From Lumnitzera littorea (lineage: Eukaryota > Streptophyta > Magnoliopsida > Myrtales > Combretaceae), in NCBI GenBank assembly GCA_024138015.1, contig JAMXBB010000011.1:83573934-83637933 (forward strand): DNA of 64,000 nucleotides, given 5' to 3'. Below are positions 48,812 through 60,029 of this stretch, one piece after another. Made by a program: the position numbers and the translations under genes. The stretch's first letter is position 1, and the number at the start of each line of letters is the position of its first letter. The notes beneath the pieces were generated by a model. That model had not been told where the DNA came from. It saw nothing but the letters and a program-made list of their open reading frames with translations, and did not search any database.

Positions 48812-51142
48812 ATGGCCGATCAAAGCACAACCAATAGTTGGGGTGAGTCCTCCCATCTATTTCAATGGAGGTGGATAAGGGTTGCGAGAGCTCATCTTAA
48901 ACAAGAGGTGGCAACCCTACTTCCCTCAAAACAACGGTAGCAGTAGTAGTGGCGAGAAGATAAGAAAACTAGGTAATACTCTCTTGGGAGAAGAGGATAA
49001 AGTGCAATTGAGGACATCCCCACAACAAGTACCCACTAAATAGCAAAGAAGGCAAAGTTGGCCAGTTGTTGTAAACGATGTGTGCAAATAAGCATGCCTT
49101 TGCTTACATATTGAGGTTAGTCCGTCAGATGGTAGAAGCAGTGCTCGAGTGGCGAGTAGAGGAGCCCCAGGATGGGCAACGAGCATATGACATAGGGGAT
49201 GCCCAATCGTTTTGCACTTACATGAAGTCGTTTAAGCTTAGTCTATAGCTTCCTTTTTGAAAATTCTTTCTCAAGTTCTTTTGGTATTATAAGGTCATAT
49301 TGAGTAGTTTGAATGCAAACACATGGATTCGATTACTCGCTTTCAAAGCACTATGCACTTAGGAGTTGTGACGGCGGACTATGTAACTTTTTAAGTGTTT
49401 CTTCCTTATAAGGAAGGTGGCCGATGGGTGGGTTTACGTTGCTACTCAAGGAATGAGGTTAAGTATTATTGATAAGTCTCTAAATGAAGTGGAAAGGTAG
49501 AAGGAGTTCTCTTACTATACTCGTGCTTCTAAGCCTCTTAATTTTTCAATGGAGTGGAGATGGCCCATTAGGGGCAAAATGTTGACAACCTTGGGGAGAT
49601 GAGGACTCGATGACTAACATTAAGCTCCTAAATTTGGCAGGTTAGAAGAAGTTGAAACCCCTATCAATATATGAGAAGTTTAAGAGCAGAGCATTGTTGT
49701 TTGTAATGGAGACAAGTACTTGTTGTAGTTGGTCGAGAGGGATAGTTGGTTATCTGTCGCACCGCGTTACTTTGTCGTTAGAGTAGGGGACATCAGGCTG
49801 CTTATCTTTAGCATAGTAAGCTCTCTATCTTTCTTTTAATTTGTTTTTCTAAGTAGTTTACTTGTTCTTTTACAACATCTAAGTTAACGTTGGAGAAGCT
49901 AAGGGCAAAGCTGCTAGTTGTGCAGAATAAGCGATTTGATAATGGTGTGAAGGTTGAGAAGAAAAGGTGGCTCAAGCGAGAATTGGAGGGAAAGAGTTCA
50001 CATCACCCTTTGAAAAAGTCCAAGAAGAAGGGGGGAAGGTAGTAGACCCTTCCCAGAGTTGTGCAGTAAAGGGACAATGATGTGCCAATGGGAGTAACTT
50101 TGGGTACATCCGTAGTAGGCTTAAGAGCAACTGGTGGGGGTGTGGTTCTAGAGGTTCCAGCTGAGGCTACTGTAGTTGAGTCGACCCTCTGGCAATAGGT
50201 GCTCAAGTGGAGGTAGATTAGTCAAGCTCTAAGTGAACCCTTGAAGTTACCACTACAGTTACCATCGAGATTCTTGATGATAAGTATGTCAAACCTTTGG
50301 TTCATCGGGTTAGGTGAGCAGCTCAATCATAACCTATGAATTGACCTACTCAGAGTTTCGAACAGCTACAAGCACGTTTTGGGCAACTTGTTGTAGGTCG
50401 AAAGGAACTAGAGGCCTTAGTGATAATGCTGAAGAGGTGCAATGAGGTAAGCTACTCATGCTCTTCTGTTGAATTGCTTTCTTTTAGCTCGATCACTGAT
50501 TGCATATTATGTTTGTAGCTATAGCACTTGCTGGACTTCATTATGGCATACAATAACTTAGTTGTTCTATCAAAGGGAAATGAGGTGAGGGTCGAGGTAG
50601 AGAGGCTTCGAAAGGCGTTAGAGGAGGAAAAGAAAGGGTATAGTGACTTAGCTACTGCATTCAGTAATCTAGGGCACCGGTATAAGAAGCTCCTCGATTA
50701 GGTAGATCAACTAAAGGATAAGCTACGGTAGAGTGAAGAATCTAGCAAAGTCATGGAGGGTAAAATGGCTATCGAGTTGAGAGCTAAAGAGGAGGAACTT
50801 GAGAAGGTACGACTTGACTTCAATAGGACGGAGGCAGAGCTCTTAAGAGGTGAGGGGTTGTCAACCGAAGTTAAACACAATATCTTCATCGAGACCTTAG
50901 AGGATCTCCTGATCGAAAAGGCTATCACCAAGGTTAGTTATGCAATAGCAAAGGAGGTAAGGAAACAAGTTTGGTAAAATATGCCTGATGTAAACTTATC
51001 CTTCTTATATTGGCTTGATGATCCCAAGGTCGCTATTGGAAGTGGGTTGGGTGGCAAATCATTTGGTGACTCTTTAGGAACTTTTAGCAATGGCTTAAAT
51101 GCGAGCTTTGGGGAAGGAGATGGTGATGGTGGGGTTAGGTAA
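48812..51142 (+). pseudogene. Antisense, intron-containing coiled-coil gene in the outer element
   Basis: This lies opposite to the element's gag. A start at 48812 reads MADQSTTNSWGESS. Around 49400-49500 a frame reads KVADGWVYVATQG and EVERWKEFSYYT, resembling the 'putative gypsy type transposon' (Transposase_28) domain. Splice-like boundaries frame two short introns, 49816-49883 and 50447-50518. Across the second, RCNE joins in frame to a long exon (50519-51142). That exon contains about 150 residues of charged heptad-like sequence (VEVERLRKALEEEKKGYSDL, MEGKMAIELRAKEEELEKVR) and then MPDVNLSFLYWLDDP and a Gly/Ser tail. The long exon keeps one frame with four premature TAG/TAA codons, all one transition from CAG, CAA or TGG. 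At least one frameshift or stop lies in the middle exon (AGG TAG near 50040). The function is unknown. The domain similarity is from memory and moderate. Confidence 0.55.
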
Positions 51143-52149
51143 GAGTCAGAGCGATGATAAGAGCAGCAACATAAACAGTAACAACAAGTCAAGGATGCTT
51201 ATGAGCATCTTCGAATTTTTTGACAATTTCTTGTAGTTAATGCGGGTAGTATGTGCCCACTTTCTAACTTGTATATTTTTCTTTCCATTAGGGGTTGAGG
51301 TGCTGACCTCCTTTTATGTAATCGCTTGAACCTTAAATGAATGGAGTTTCATTTATGGTCTCTAATCTCTTACTTACATTTCTTTTGGTCACTGCTTCTT
51401 ACTTTCATAATGTGTCTGTGTACTTAAACTCCATCTATTTTTTGTTTAAGTCTTTTCAGTTGGGGAGGATGTTTGTTGAGCAGGGTTTCATATCATGTTG
51501 CCTCATGAGATTAGCCGAACCCTATATCCCTAAGTAGGTGGTATGTGCTTGTCGATTGATTGCTCTTTGTAGACTTACTCATTTTCCCATTTACCATTGC
51601 CTCGTACTTATTCTCGATTTTTGTCTAAGTATTCTCATCTTGCGATAATACTACTTGTAGGCCAATACCCCTTTTTAGTTGAACAAATCATGACTCTTAG
51701 GGTTTTCACACGCAACCCATTCTACAAAGTTCATTTAAGGAATTATGATCTTTTGGCAAGTGGAACACCTCGGGCAGAGCACCTTTCTAGAAGATATTTA
51801 ATGCTCGTACAACTCATCATTAATTCTACAAGCGTCGCTTTAGTTCTCAATGCTTTGAGGCCACGCGATAATCAACATATATATAGCTAGGGACATCTCA
51901 TAGTCTCTATATAAAGGGTGCATGGATCCTTACCTTACCACACCGATCACCTAAACAACTTTAGTAGGGTATACTTAAGAGTAGACATGAGTGTATCTAA
52001 AGCAATCATGTTGAAGGGTGGGGTGCTCAAGCTAATGAGACGGTTGCCCTCAACCTCTTCCATCGTATTCCTTCCCTTTTTATGCTTTTCTTGCAAAGGG
52101 GGTTGTGGTCTAAGATTGTGAGGTCCTAAACGATCCTTTGCTTAGATGC
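51143..52149. other. Outer element internal region, unassigned
   Basis: About 1 kb between the end of the antisense coding remnant and the gag remnant. It includes a T-rich segment with 'aaatgaatgg' near 51335, which could be the 3' UTR of the antisense gene. Short plus-strand frames of up to 97 codons (51597-51890) show no recognisable motif. I see no polymerase sequence on either strand. Confidence 0.4.
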
Positions 52150-53287
52150 AAGTGCTATTTTCCATTTTGAAATAAGCCTTGATAGCATCCTCATGGGCTA
52201 TGTATTTCTCAACAACCTTCATAAACTCATCCAAGGATTCAGGTTAATCCAACAATACTACGTTAAAGAGCCTTCCATTTAGATCTATGATAGTTAGGAG
52301 TGCCTGTAGGGCCATTTTTATGTCCATCTTGGAAACTTATAGTTTCGTTCAATTGAAGCACTCATGATATGCTCGCAAGGTTTCATTAGGGCATTACCTG
52401 ACATTATAGACAATGGAGGAATCTCGTCAAGGGACTCGAGATTTGAGGAAGTGTTGTTGGAACTTACTTCTTAGGTCGTCGAATGAAGTGATGAACACCT
52501 CGGGTAGGGTGTTAAACTAGAGTAAGGCGACTTTTGCTAGTATACTAGGGAAGGCCTTGCACATGATGGCATCTAAAAAGTTGTGAAAGCTCATCACTAA
52601 CTGAAAGTAGACAAGGTGGTCGTCTAGATTAGTAATTCCATTGTAAGTATTGAGATGTGGCATTTTCACACCTATGGAGAGTGTTTCCTTAAGGATTGAG
52701 GATATGAAAGGGCTCTTTATCGGCGTAGAGCTCGATGCTCATAAGGACGAATTGAACTTCTTTTGATCTTGTATGTTGGAAGTGTGATGGATGTGTTCAT
52801 TGAGCTCGTTCATATTCATGTCTTCATAGTCTTTTAGCTATGGCCTTAGTGATAGGCTCTTGAGTGGTTTGCTTATCACCATGCACTCGCCTTTTGCATA
52901 GGTTTTATTGCAATTATGGTTCAAGCATTCGTGCAAATCTTTATGCAATTGGTGATCATGCTGAATATGGTCACGTAAGCGCATTAGGCACGTATTGTAC
53001 TAGTCATCATTTTTTCTTAGCTATGAAGAGGAGTCAACAGTTGCCTTCTTGTTTGAGCATTTTTTAGATGTGTTTTTTTAGTAATGTTACATCTTTGTGT
53101 AATACTACACTAGATTTATGATATTTTCTATTTTCTTCTAGCATTTGCTGGACAAGTATCCTAAGCTCCTAGACTTCATTATTTTCATTTTGAGGTAGAA
53201 GAGGTCGGTTGCCTCCACCTTGCTAGGAGGTGTTGGTATTTTCCATATGGGAAGCTTACGAGTTATTATTTTTGCTTTTCGCCATCA
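52150..53287 (-). pseudogene. Ty3/gypsy gag of the outer element, broken
   Basis: The minus strand starts near 53287 with MAKSKNNNS and continues through several stops. Its core reads MPHLNTYNGITNLDDHLVYF, then QLVMSFHNFLDAIMCKAFPS, FNTLPEVFITSFDDLRSKF, ESLDEFMKVVEKYIAHEDAI. This is the plant gypsy gag pattern 'YDGTTDPDDHL..Y...M...G..DA.MCRAFP..L...A..W...LP..SI.SF..L...F', followed by the 'AEKYI..E' helix. Stop codons replace Trp (L*FNTLP for LWFN) and Arg/Gln. The CCHC knuckle, protease and polymerase that should follow are missing. Gag would form the virus-like particle of the element. Confidence 0.75.
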
Positions 53288-53321
53288 TCGTCGTGGTGGC
53301 CTAATACGGTGGACATCAAAA

Positions 53322-53739
53322 TGTTAATCATGTAGAGACCAACTAAGATGTGTGGAGTCGAATAGGCTTGGGCTTCGCCTCTTACTCCTCGATACTTGCA
53401 AAAAAGCCCCTTGTAGGCAGCTACGGGGGTCCTTCAACTCTCAAGTCAGCAAAGAGGATTAAGAAAAAGGAGGGATGAGCATTGAAGACCAAGAGGATTG
53501 CACTCTCCTAGTGCGTATGTATTATGGGTTCAACTTCTACTTTATAAGAAAAGGGAGAAACATAAGTCCTAAGGAGTGATTGAAAGAGAAAGAAGGAGAG
53601 GGGTCTCCCAGAACTAGTTCTAGATGCCCTTATTTATTGGTGCCTAGAGCCTTTTATGTGATTTACCCGAACACATGGCAATTAGGAGTTCACTTGTACT
53701 GGCCATTGGCAAATAGTATACTCTGCGATAGATGACAGA
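53322..53739 (-). repeat. Outer element right LTR, part 1
   Basis: Starts TGTTAATCATGTAGAGACCA and aligns with 47501 onward of the left LTR. It stops at GATGACAGA, where the inner gypsy element is inserted, and the alignment resumes at 60030. Confidence 0.8.
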
Positions 53740-54599
53740 TGATGGGAATCAAGCTATCGGACCTCTAACCCACAGCCGAGCTCGAGGACTAAAGGTGCTG
53801 GCACAATGAATCTTTCTACTCTAGCCATTCCTTGTCAAAGCCAAGTATTTTCTTGTCGAGTCACCTTTAATACCGTACCGTATGACCGCTCATTATTTTG
53901 TGATATGCCAAGTTGATGATTACTCTCTAGCACAAAGCCGACTAATCACTCGACATCATCCTTGCTAAGAAGACGAAAGAGAGAGAATCCGAACTGACTA
54001 AGCCATCCCTGCTCGAACAAACCCATTTGTCCGTACCTTTTTGTTCGCATCTCCTAACAACTTTGCCAATACAGCATCGCCACGTGTAGAGTATCATATG
54101 TAGAATCTATAGCACCAATAATTGTTTTCCTTATATATTCATTCTTTCCCTTTTGTATCATATACATTACTTCTTTAGGAAATGTCCTTTTTGTCTTTTC
54201 CCTTTGAAGCAAGTTGCCTTAACTTACAGGTATAAATACCCTTGTACTTGTAGTTGTAAATGATCAGATTATCTTCAATACACTTTTTAGCACTTTCTAC
54301 CTTACGTAAACACTGTTGTTTATTCTCAGCATCACTCTTTTCCTTTCCCTTAAGTAAAGTTAGGTGGCGAGTAACCTCATTAAACCAATTTGTGTGTCAT
54401 ATCGAATTGTGCCGTGAGTTCTTAGAAGTTCCATTGGTGTATCACATCCTCTAGAGCTATTTATGGATTTTTGCTTACTGTTTCATTCATCATTTTTGCC
54501 CCCTTTTGTACGTTTCCCCATTAACCCTTTTCGAGCTTTTTGTAAGCTTGGACCCATTCAGCGACCAGCCTTGTTTGTTCTTGATCACAATTCGTACCA
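53740..54599 (+). repeat. Inner gypsy 5' LTR
   Basis: An 860-bp LTR, TGATGGGAATCAAGC ... CGTACCA. It contains a TATA box (GGTATAAATACCC, near 54229-54241), so transcription should begin about 30 bp later. It aligns end to end with 59172-60029, with numerous mostly transitional differences. Confidence 0.88.
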
Positions 54600-54602
54600 T
54601 CT

Positions 54603-54614
54603 TGGTATCAAAGC
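54603..54614 (+). other. Primer-binding site, tRNA-iMet type
   Basis: TGGTATCAAAGC, one mismatch from the plant initiator-Met PBS TGGTATCAGAGC. It lies three bases beyond the 5' LTR, where minus-strand DNA synthesis would be primed. Confidence 0.8.
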
Positions 54615-54770
54615 AGAGGTTTTGTGTGAACTGTAGTTAGTTCTTGAAGTTCTATTGTACTCTATTTTACGTGTATGAAATAGAGTCAGTTACTATGTTC
54701 ATCTGATTGCTGTGTTATTACCTATTCATTTTTTGAAGTGTTTATTTGAATTATGAATCTGTGAGGAAAA

Positions 54771-56000
54771 ATGATAGACCTAAATATAAATGTTGGTACC
54801 GGTGATGATAGTAGAGTTGTTTACCATGGGCGTTAGTCTTAGGGAACTCCTAGAAGCATTAACGAGAGGCTTGATGAGGTAGCTAACCACCTGGTAGATC
54901 TAACTCGAGCTGCTCATGTACTATCTTGCCGACCCACTGAAGCCATGCAAAATACTCCACAAGCTGCTTAACCTGTGAGAGGTCAAAACCCAACTCGACT
55001 AGTTTGAGGGGGAGGAGTAAGCAAACGAGTAAGGTGAAGGATAGACCTAAGAGAGCTTGATGAGGAGGAAGAAGAGTATTTTGAAGAGGAGCGTGTACGA
55101 GTCCCCAAAGTATCCGACTATATGAAGCTTCGGATTCTAATTTTCAAAGGATCTGGGAATGCTGATGAGTATCTGGAGTAGGAAGAGAAGGTGGAGCATG
55201 TATTTAATTATTATCAATATGAGGATTATGAGAAAGTAAGAACTGCTGCTATTAAATTCTCCAAGTATGCCACCGTGTGGTAAAAGAATTTTCAAACTAT
55301 GAGAAGGCAAGAGGGGTACTAAGAGATTAACACTTAAACAAATTCGTGCTGGAAACATACCTCCAAGATAGATTCACTCAGCTTCAAGAGTTGAGACAAG
55401 GAGGCCCAACTGTTGATGAGTATGTTCAATAATTTCAAATGCTTATGATGCATTGCAAAGTGGAGGAACCACTAACTCAAACAGTTTCAAGGTTTGTTAC
55501 CGGGTTGAGAGGAGACATTCGAGATGTTGTGGAGCTCCAACGATTTGACACAATGGATGAAGTTGTCATGATTGCCCAGCGAGTAGAGAGGCAAAGAAGG
55601 GGTTGAGTAATGACTAGAATGTCAACTAGCTAACTGGGATAGGCAAGTTACTGAGCTCAATCTAGTATCGAGTTGAGCAGAAAGGTCGACCTAATGGTGA
55701 AGTGCTAACCAGAACTTATAAGAAGGGACAAGGGTCTAGCAGAAAGATGAGTCAGATCAAGTGCTTCAAGTGTCAAGAGTTCGAACATATGGCTGCTCAG
55801 TGCCCAAACCAATGGACAATGGTCATTAAGTGGGACATTCTAAAACTAGAAGTAGAGAGCATGGATGAGGAACTCGAGGAGGAGGAGGCCCCTACCGAGA
55901 AAGAGTTGATTAAGGAGGATGTGTTTGTCGAAGACTTGGACCAATTACTCACAGTTGTTCGATGCACTATGAATGTGGAACCCTCACAAGAGGAGGAGTA
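54771..56000 (+). pseudogene. Inner gypsy gag with CCHC zinc knuckle, broken
   Basis: A possible start at 54771 reads MIDLNINVGTGDDSRVVYHG. The capsid region near 55110-55270 reads VSDYMKLRILIFKGSGNADE, then YLE*EEKVEHVFNYYQYEDY and AAIKFSKYATVW*. This matches the plant gypsy pattern 'LKL.IP.F.G..DPE.YLEWE.KVE..F..H.Y.E..KV..AA.EF..YA..WW', with stops where Trp is expected. The nucleocapsid knuckle CFKCQEFEHMAAQC (about 55760-55801) keeps all C-C-H-C ligands in an open frame (55702-56001), followed by an acidic tail (EELEEEEAPTEKEL). Frameshifts separate the capsid and knuckle frames. Confidence 0.85.
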
Positions 56001-56715
56001 GAGAGAAAATTTGTTTTATACAACCTATAAGGTGAATGATCAGGTGTGTACCCTCATTATGGATAGTAGAAACTACACTAATGTAGCATCAACCGATCTT
56101 ATCTCAAAACTGAAGCTGCTGACTGTTGCGCACTCAAAGCCGTATAAGTTGCATTGATTGAGTGAGAAAGAACCATTACATGTCACTTGGCAAATATTGC
56201 TATCGATCATTATTAGGAACTACTATAACCAGATCCTTTGCGATGTACTACCCATGTGTGCTTCCTATGTGTTGCTAAGTAGGCTGTGGTTGTTTGATAG
56301 GAAGGTCATCCATGACGGCTATAGGAATAGATATATGTTCGAAAAGGATGATCGAGAGATTACACTAAACCCGATGTCGCTAAGAGAAGTCAATAAGTTG
56401 CAAACGAAACTTACTTACAGATCGAAGAAGGCTTTGGTGATAAGTAAAATTGAGCTCTAAGATGCCATCAATGCTAATGAGCTGACCTTCTTGTTGGTCA
56501 AGTGACTGTTAGAAATGAGGGAGAGAGGTAAGTTACCCCGAGAGATCAAGGAGCTGTTGGATGAATATGCTGACCTGTTTCATGAATATGCTGACCTGTT
56601 TCTAAAACAATTACCTGAAGGGTTGCCCCCAACTCAAGGAATAGAGCATTGCATTGACTTAGTACCTGACGCTATACTGTCGAATAAGCCAACTTATCGG
56701 ATGAATCCTGAGTAG
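56001..56715 (+). pseudogene. Inner gypsy protease region, broken
   Basis: The frame after gag reads LIMDSRNYTNVASTDLISKL. Plant gypsy aspartic proteases have a D-S/G-G-S-(C)-TNVAS motif here, so the catalytic Asp is recognisable but the following Gly is lost (DSR). Next comes the 'LLSRLWLFDRKVIHDGYRNR' segment, normally 'LLGRPWQFDR...HDG..N', with Gly and Pro replaced. The linker to RT (56515-56715) has a 21-bp in-frame tandem duplication giving YADLFHEYADLF, then LPEGLPPTQGIEHCIDLVPD, the typical start of the RT domain. Confidence 0.75.
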
Positions 56716-57440
56716 GCTTCTGAACTCTAACATCGAGTCAATGAGTTGCTAGAGAGAAGCTATATAAGAAAGAGTCTCAGCCTTTATACTGTGTATGTAC
56801 TTCTAGTGCCAAAGAAGGATGGAACCTGGCAGATGTGTGTTGACAGCTAAGCCGTGAACAAAATCACGATCAAATACAGGTATCCGATCTCGAGGCTAAA
56901 AGACATGTTGGGTGAACTGAGTGGAGTTAAGATTTTCAACAAGATTAATCTTAAATTTGGCTATCATAAAATCTACATGAGACTAGGAGACTAGTCAAAG
57001 ATAACATTCAAGACTCAACATAGAGTTTGCGAGTGGATGGTCATGAGACTTATGAACCATGTATTGAGACATCTCATAAGGAAGTGTGTTGTGGTGTAAT
57101 TTGACGACATCTTGGTATACAGTGTCGACATGCCAAGTTACTGTAAACATGTTAGAGCAGTCCTGGATATCTTCTGTACCGAAAGATTATTCGGCAATTT
57201 AAAGAAATGTTGTTTTTGCCAAGAAGTGGTATTCTTGGGCTACGTAGTCAGTGGAGGAAGCTTGCAAGTTAATGATGAAAAGATTCAAGTAATTGTCAAG
57301 TGGCTGACTCCTGCTACTTATGCCGATGTAAGAAACTTCCACGAACTGGCTTCATTTTATAGAAGGCTCATTAGGAATTTCAGTACCATCACCACGCTGC
57401 TTACCGAGCTAACAAAGAAGAACACCGACTTCTAATGGAG
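56716..57440 (+). pseudogene. Inner gypsy reverse transcriptase, broken
   Basis: Motifs in order, with stops: VPKKDGTWQMCVDS*AVNKI, then YPISRLKDMLGELSGVKIFN, then KINLKFGYHKI (normally KIDLRSGYHQI). The catalytic box survives only as FDDILVYS (57100-57123), its Tyr being replaced by a stop (VVV*FDDILVYS). Then come RLFGNLKKCCFCQEVVFLGY and VVSGGSLQVNDEKIQVIVKW, normally 'FLGYVVS..GI.VD..K..AI..W'. At least three in-frame stops show it cannot encode an active polymerase. Confidence 0.88.
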
Positions 57441-57900
57441 AGAAAGGGAGGAGAGGAGTTTTGCCAACATAAAAGAAAGCTTGACCTATACCCCAGTATT
57501 AGTATTACCTGACTTCGACAAAATTTTTTAGTTGGAATGCAACGCATCAAGCATTAGAATAAGTGCTATCCAAATGTAGGAAGGCTGACCAATTGCCTTC
57601 CACAGTGAGAAACTTCGAGGACCCCAATTGAATTATTCTGTATATGACAAGGAACTTTTGGCACTGATCCGAGCGATATAAGTATGGCAACATTATTTAT
57701 TGCTAAGAGAATTTTTCATATATACTAACCATAAATCATTGAGGTACCTCCGAAGCCAGACCAAGTTATCAAAGCGACAGGAGAGATAGGTTAAATTCTT
57801 TGAGGGATTCAATTTTATAATTAAGTACAGGGAGGGAAAGAGCAACATAGTTGTAGATGCTTTTTCGAGAAAATATGTGCTTTTATCAGAACTACAGACC
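57440..57900 (+). pseudogene. Inner gypsy RNase H, broken
   Basis: Reads SFANIKESLTYTPVLVLPDF (the tether), then LECNASSIRISAIQM*, YSVYDKELLALIRAI* and REFFIYTNHKSLRYLRSQTK. This is the gypsy RT-RNase H, in which the 'E.DAS..GIGAVL', 'YDKELLALVRA...W.HYL' and 'TDH.SL' acidic motifs are expected. The first and last catalytic Asp are replaced (NAS, TNH), and stops occur where Gln is usual. Confidence 0.82.
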
Positions 57901-57959
57901 AGGCTGTTTAGGTTTACAAGTATCAAAGAACAGTACTTCGAAGATCCACACTTTGGACC

Positions 57960-59000
57960 AATAATTTCACAATGCATGGATAGGAGGACAGTAGATGAGT
58001 ATCATGTAGAGGATGGCTACCCGTTTTGAGCGAGGAAACTATGCATGCCGAATTATTCTCTACGGGAATTATTAATCAAGGAAGCCCACAGCAAAGGACT
58101 CTCCGAACGCTTTGGAGAGAGGAAGACTTGTAAACTATTGAATGGCCAATTCTTTTGGCCGAAAATGTGGAGAAATGTACATCGAGTTGTCGAAAGCAGT
58201 GTTGTATGCAAAAATGCCAAGTGTCGAGTTGAACAAGGAAAAACAATGCCCCTACCTATTCCAACGAGGCTGTAGACTAAATTGAGCATGGACTTTGTTC
58301 TCGGACTCCTGTGAACTATCTAAGGCAAAGATTCTGTAATGGTCATCGTGGATCGGTTCAATAAGATGGCACACTTCGTGCCTTATACCAAAACTAATAA
58401 TTCTTCGGCTATTGCTTCTCTTTTCTTATAAGAGGTTGTATGGATACACGACGTACCGAAAAGTATAGTCTTTAATAGAGACTCGAAGTTCTTAAGCCAT
58501 TTCTGGAGAACTCTATGGCATCGGCTAAGAACCAAATTACTTTTTAGTACCTCATGTTACCCCTAAATTGATGGCTAAACAGAGGTGGTTAATCGTACTT
58601 TGGGTTCACTACTTCGAGCTGCAATAGGCAAGAACTTCGTTGATTGGGACGTCTACCTATCGGTGGTCGAGTTTACCTATAACCGAACCATACATGACAA
58701 CACTAAGTAGACTCTCTTTGAAGTGGTTTATGGATTCAACGTCGAGTTACCCCTCGACTATGCCCCTATACTAGCACTCGCGCAAGAGGACCCTGACACT
58801 TCGGCCAGAGTACAATCTCTTCAGCACATCTATGACAAGGTCACTCGGCACATTGACCAAACTACCAAAAGAATACAAGAAAAGACCAAGGGTAGGTCAA
58901 CCAAACAATTTCAATTGGAAGACTTGGTATGGCTATAACTCAATAAGGAACGGTTCCCGAACAAGAGGAAGAATAAATTATCTGTAAGAGCGAAAGGACC
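57960..59000 (+). pseudogene. Inner gypsy integrase, broken
   Basis: The N-terminal zinc-binding region runs from LRELLIKEAHSKGLSERFGE through GQFFWPKMWRNVHRVVESSV to VVCKNAKC. It retains one His and both Cys, but the second His (normally LAGHFG) is Arg (SERFG). The catalytic core includes KLSMDFVLGLL, FNKMAHFVPYTKT, SIVFNRDSKFLSHFWRTLW (second Asp kept) and TEVVNRTLGSLLRAAI (normally TE..NR.LE). It is followed by WDVYLSVVEFTYNRTIHDNT and YGFNVELPLDYAP. Several stops replace Gln, Trp or Arg. Intact integrase would insert the cDNA and make the observed 5-bp duplications. Confidence 0.88.
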
Positions 59001-59171
59001 TTTCAGAATCCTCTAGAAAATTAGTGATAACGCCTATAGGTCAAAATTGCCTGAGGACTATGGGGTTTCTAATGCCTTCAACATTGTCAACCTCAGTCCA
59101 TATCACCCTGATGAAGAACTGAGCAAACATCATTCAGATTTGATCCCAAATCTAAAACAACCCGGAAGGAA

Positions 59172-60029
59172 TGATGGGAATCAAGCTACCAAACCTTTAA
59201 CTCGCAGTCAAGCTCGAGGACTAGAGGGGATAGCATGATGAATCCTTCTATTCTAACCAACCCCTACCAAGGCCGAGTACTTCCTTGTCAAGTCATCTTT
59301 AATACCATGCCGTATGACCACCCATTATTCTATAGTATACCAAGTTGATGATTACTCTCTAGTGCCAAGCTGACCAATCACTCGACATCATCCTTGTCGA
59401 GAAGACGAGAGACAGAGAATTCGGACTGACTAAACCATCCTTGCTTAGACAAGCCCATTTATTCATTTTTTTTGTCCGCATCTCCTAACAACCTCGCCAA
59501 TGCAGCATCGCCACGTGTAGAGTATCATATGTAAAATCTATAGCACCAATGATTGTTTTCCTTATATATTCATTTTTACCTTTTTATATTATGTACATTG
59601 CTTCTTTAGGAAATGTCCCTTTTGTCTTTTTCCTTTGGGGCAAGTTGCTCTAACTTACGGGTATAAATACTCATGTACTTGTAGCTATAAATGATTAGAT
59701 TATCTTCAATACACTTTTGAGTACTTTCTTCCTTGTGTAAACACTATTGTTTACTCTCGGCATCATTCTTATCATTTCCCTTAAGTAAGGTTAGGTAGCA
59801 AGTAACCTCACTGGACCAATACGTACGTCATATCAAATTATATCGTGAGTGCTTAGAAGTTCCATTAATGCGTCATATCCTCTAGAGCTATTCGTAGGTT
59901 TTTGCTTATTGTTTCATTCGTCATTTTTGCCCCCTTTCGTACCTTTCCCTACCAATCCTTTTCGAGCTTTTTACAAGCTTAAACCCATCTAGCGACTGAC
60001 CTTATCTGTTCTTGGTCACGATTCGACCA
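59172..60029 (+). repeat. Inner gypsy 3' LTR
   Basis: An 858-bp LTR, TGATGGGAATCAAGC ... CGACCA, aligned with 53740-54599. The TATA-like word GGTATAAATACTC lies near 59660. The polyprotein-like frame (SPYHPDEELSKHHSDL ... TRSQARGLEGIA) crosses the LTR start and stops at 59238, about 66 bp inside. Coding and LTR therefore overlap. Confidence 0.88.

Larger units (their letters stand above)
53740..60029 (+). mobile_element. Inner Ty3/gypsy retrotransposon, full length but decayed
   Basis: The 5' LTR is 53740-54599 and the 3' LTR 59172-60029. A PBS for tRNA-iMet (TGGTATCAAAGC) starts at 54603, four bases after the LTR. A purine-rich CGGAAGGAA directly precedes the 3' LTR. Domains run gag, CCHC knuckle, protease, RT, RNase H, integrase, the Ty3/gypsy order. 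Flanks are ACAGA (53735-53739) and ACAAA (60030-60034), a 5-bp duplication with one mismatch. The uninterrupted outer LTR shows the original target near 'gatgacaaaactttg'. Many stops and some frameshifts make it inactive. No chromodomain is evident, and the coding similarity runs a short way into the 3' LTR. Confidence 0.9.
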
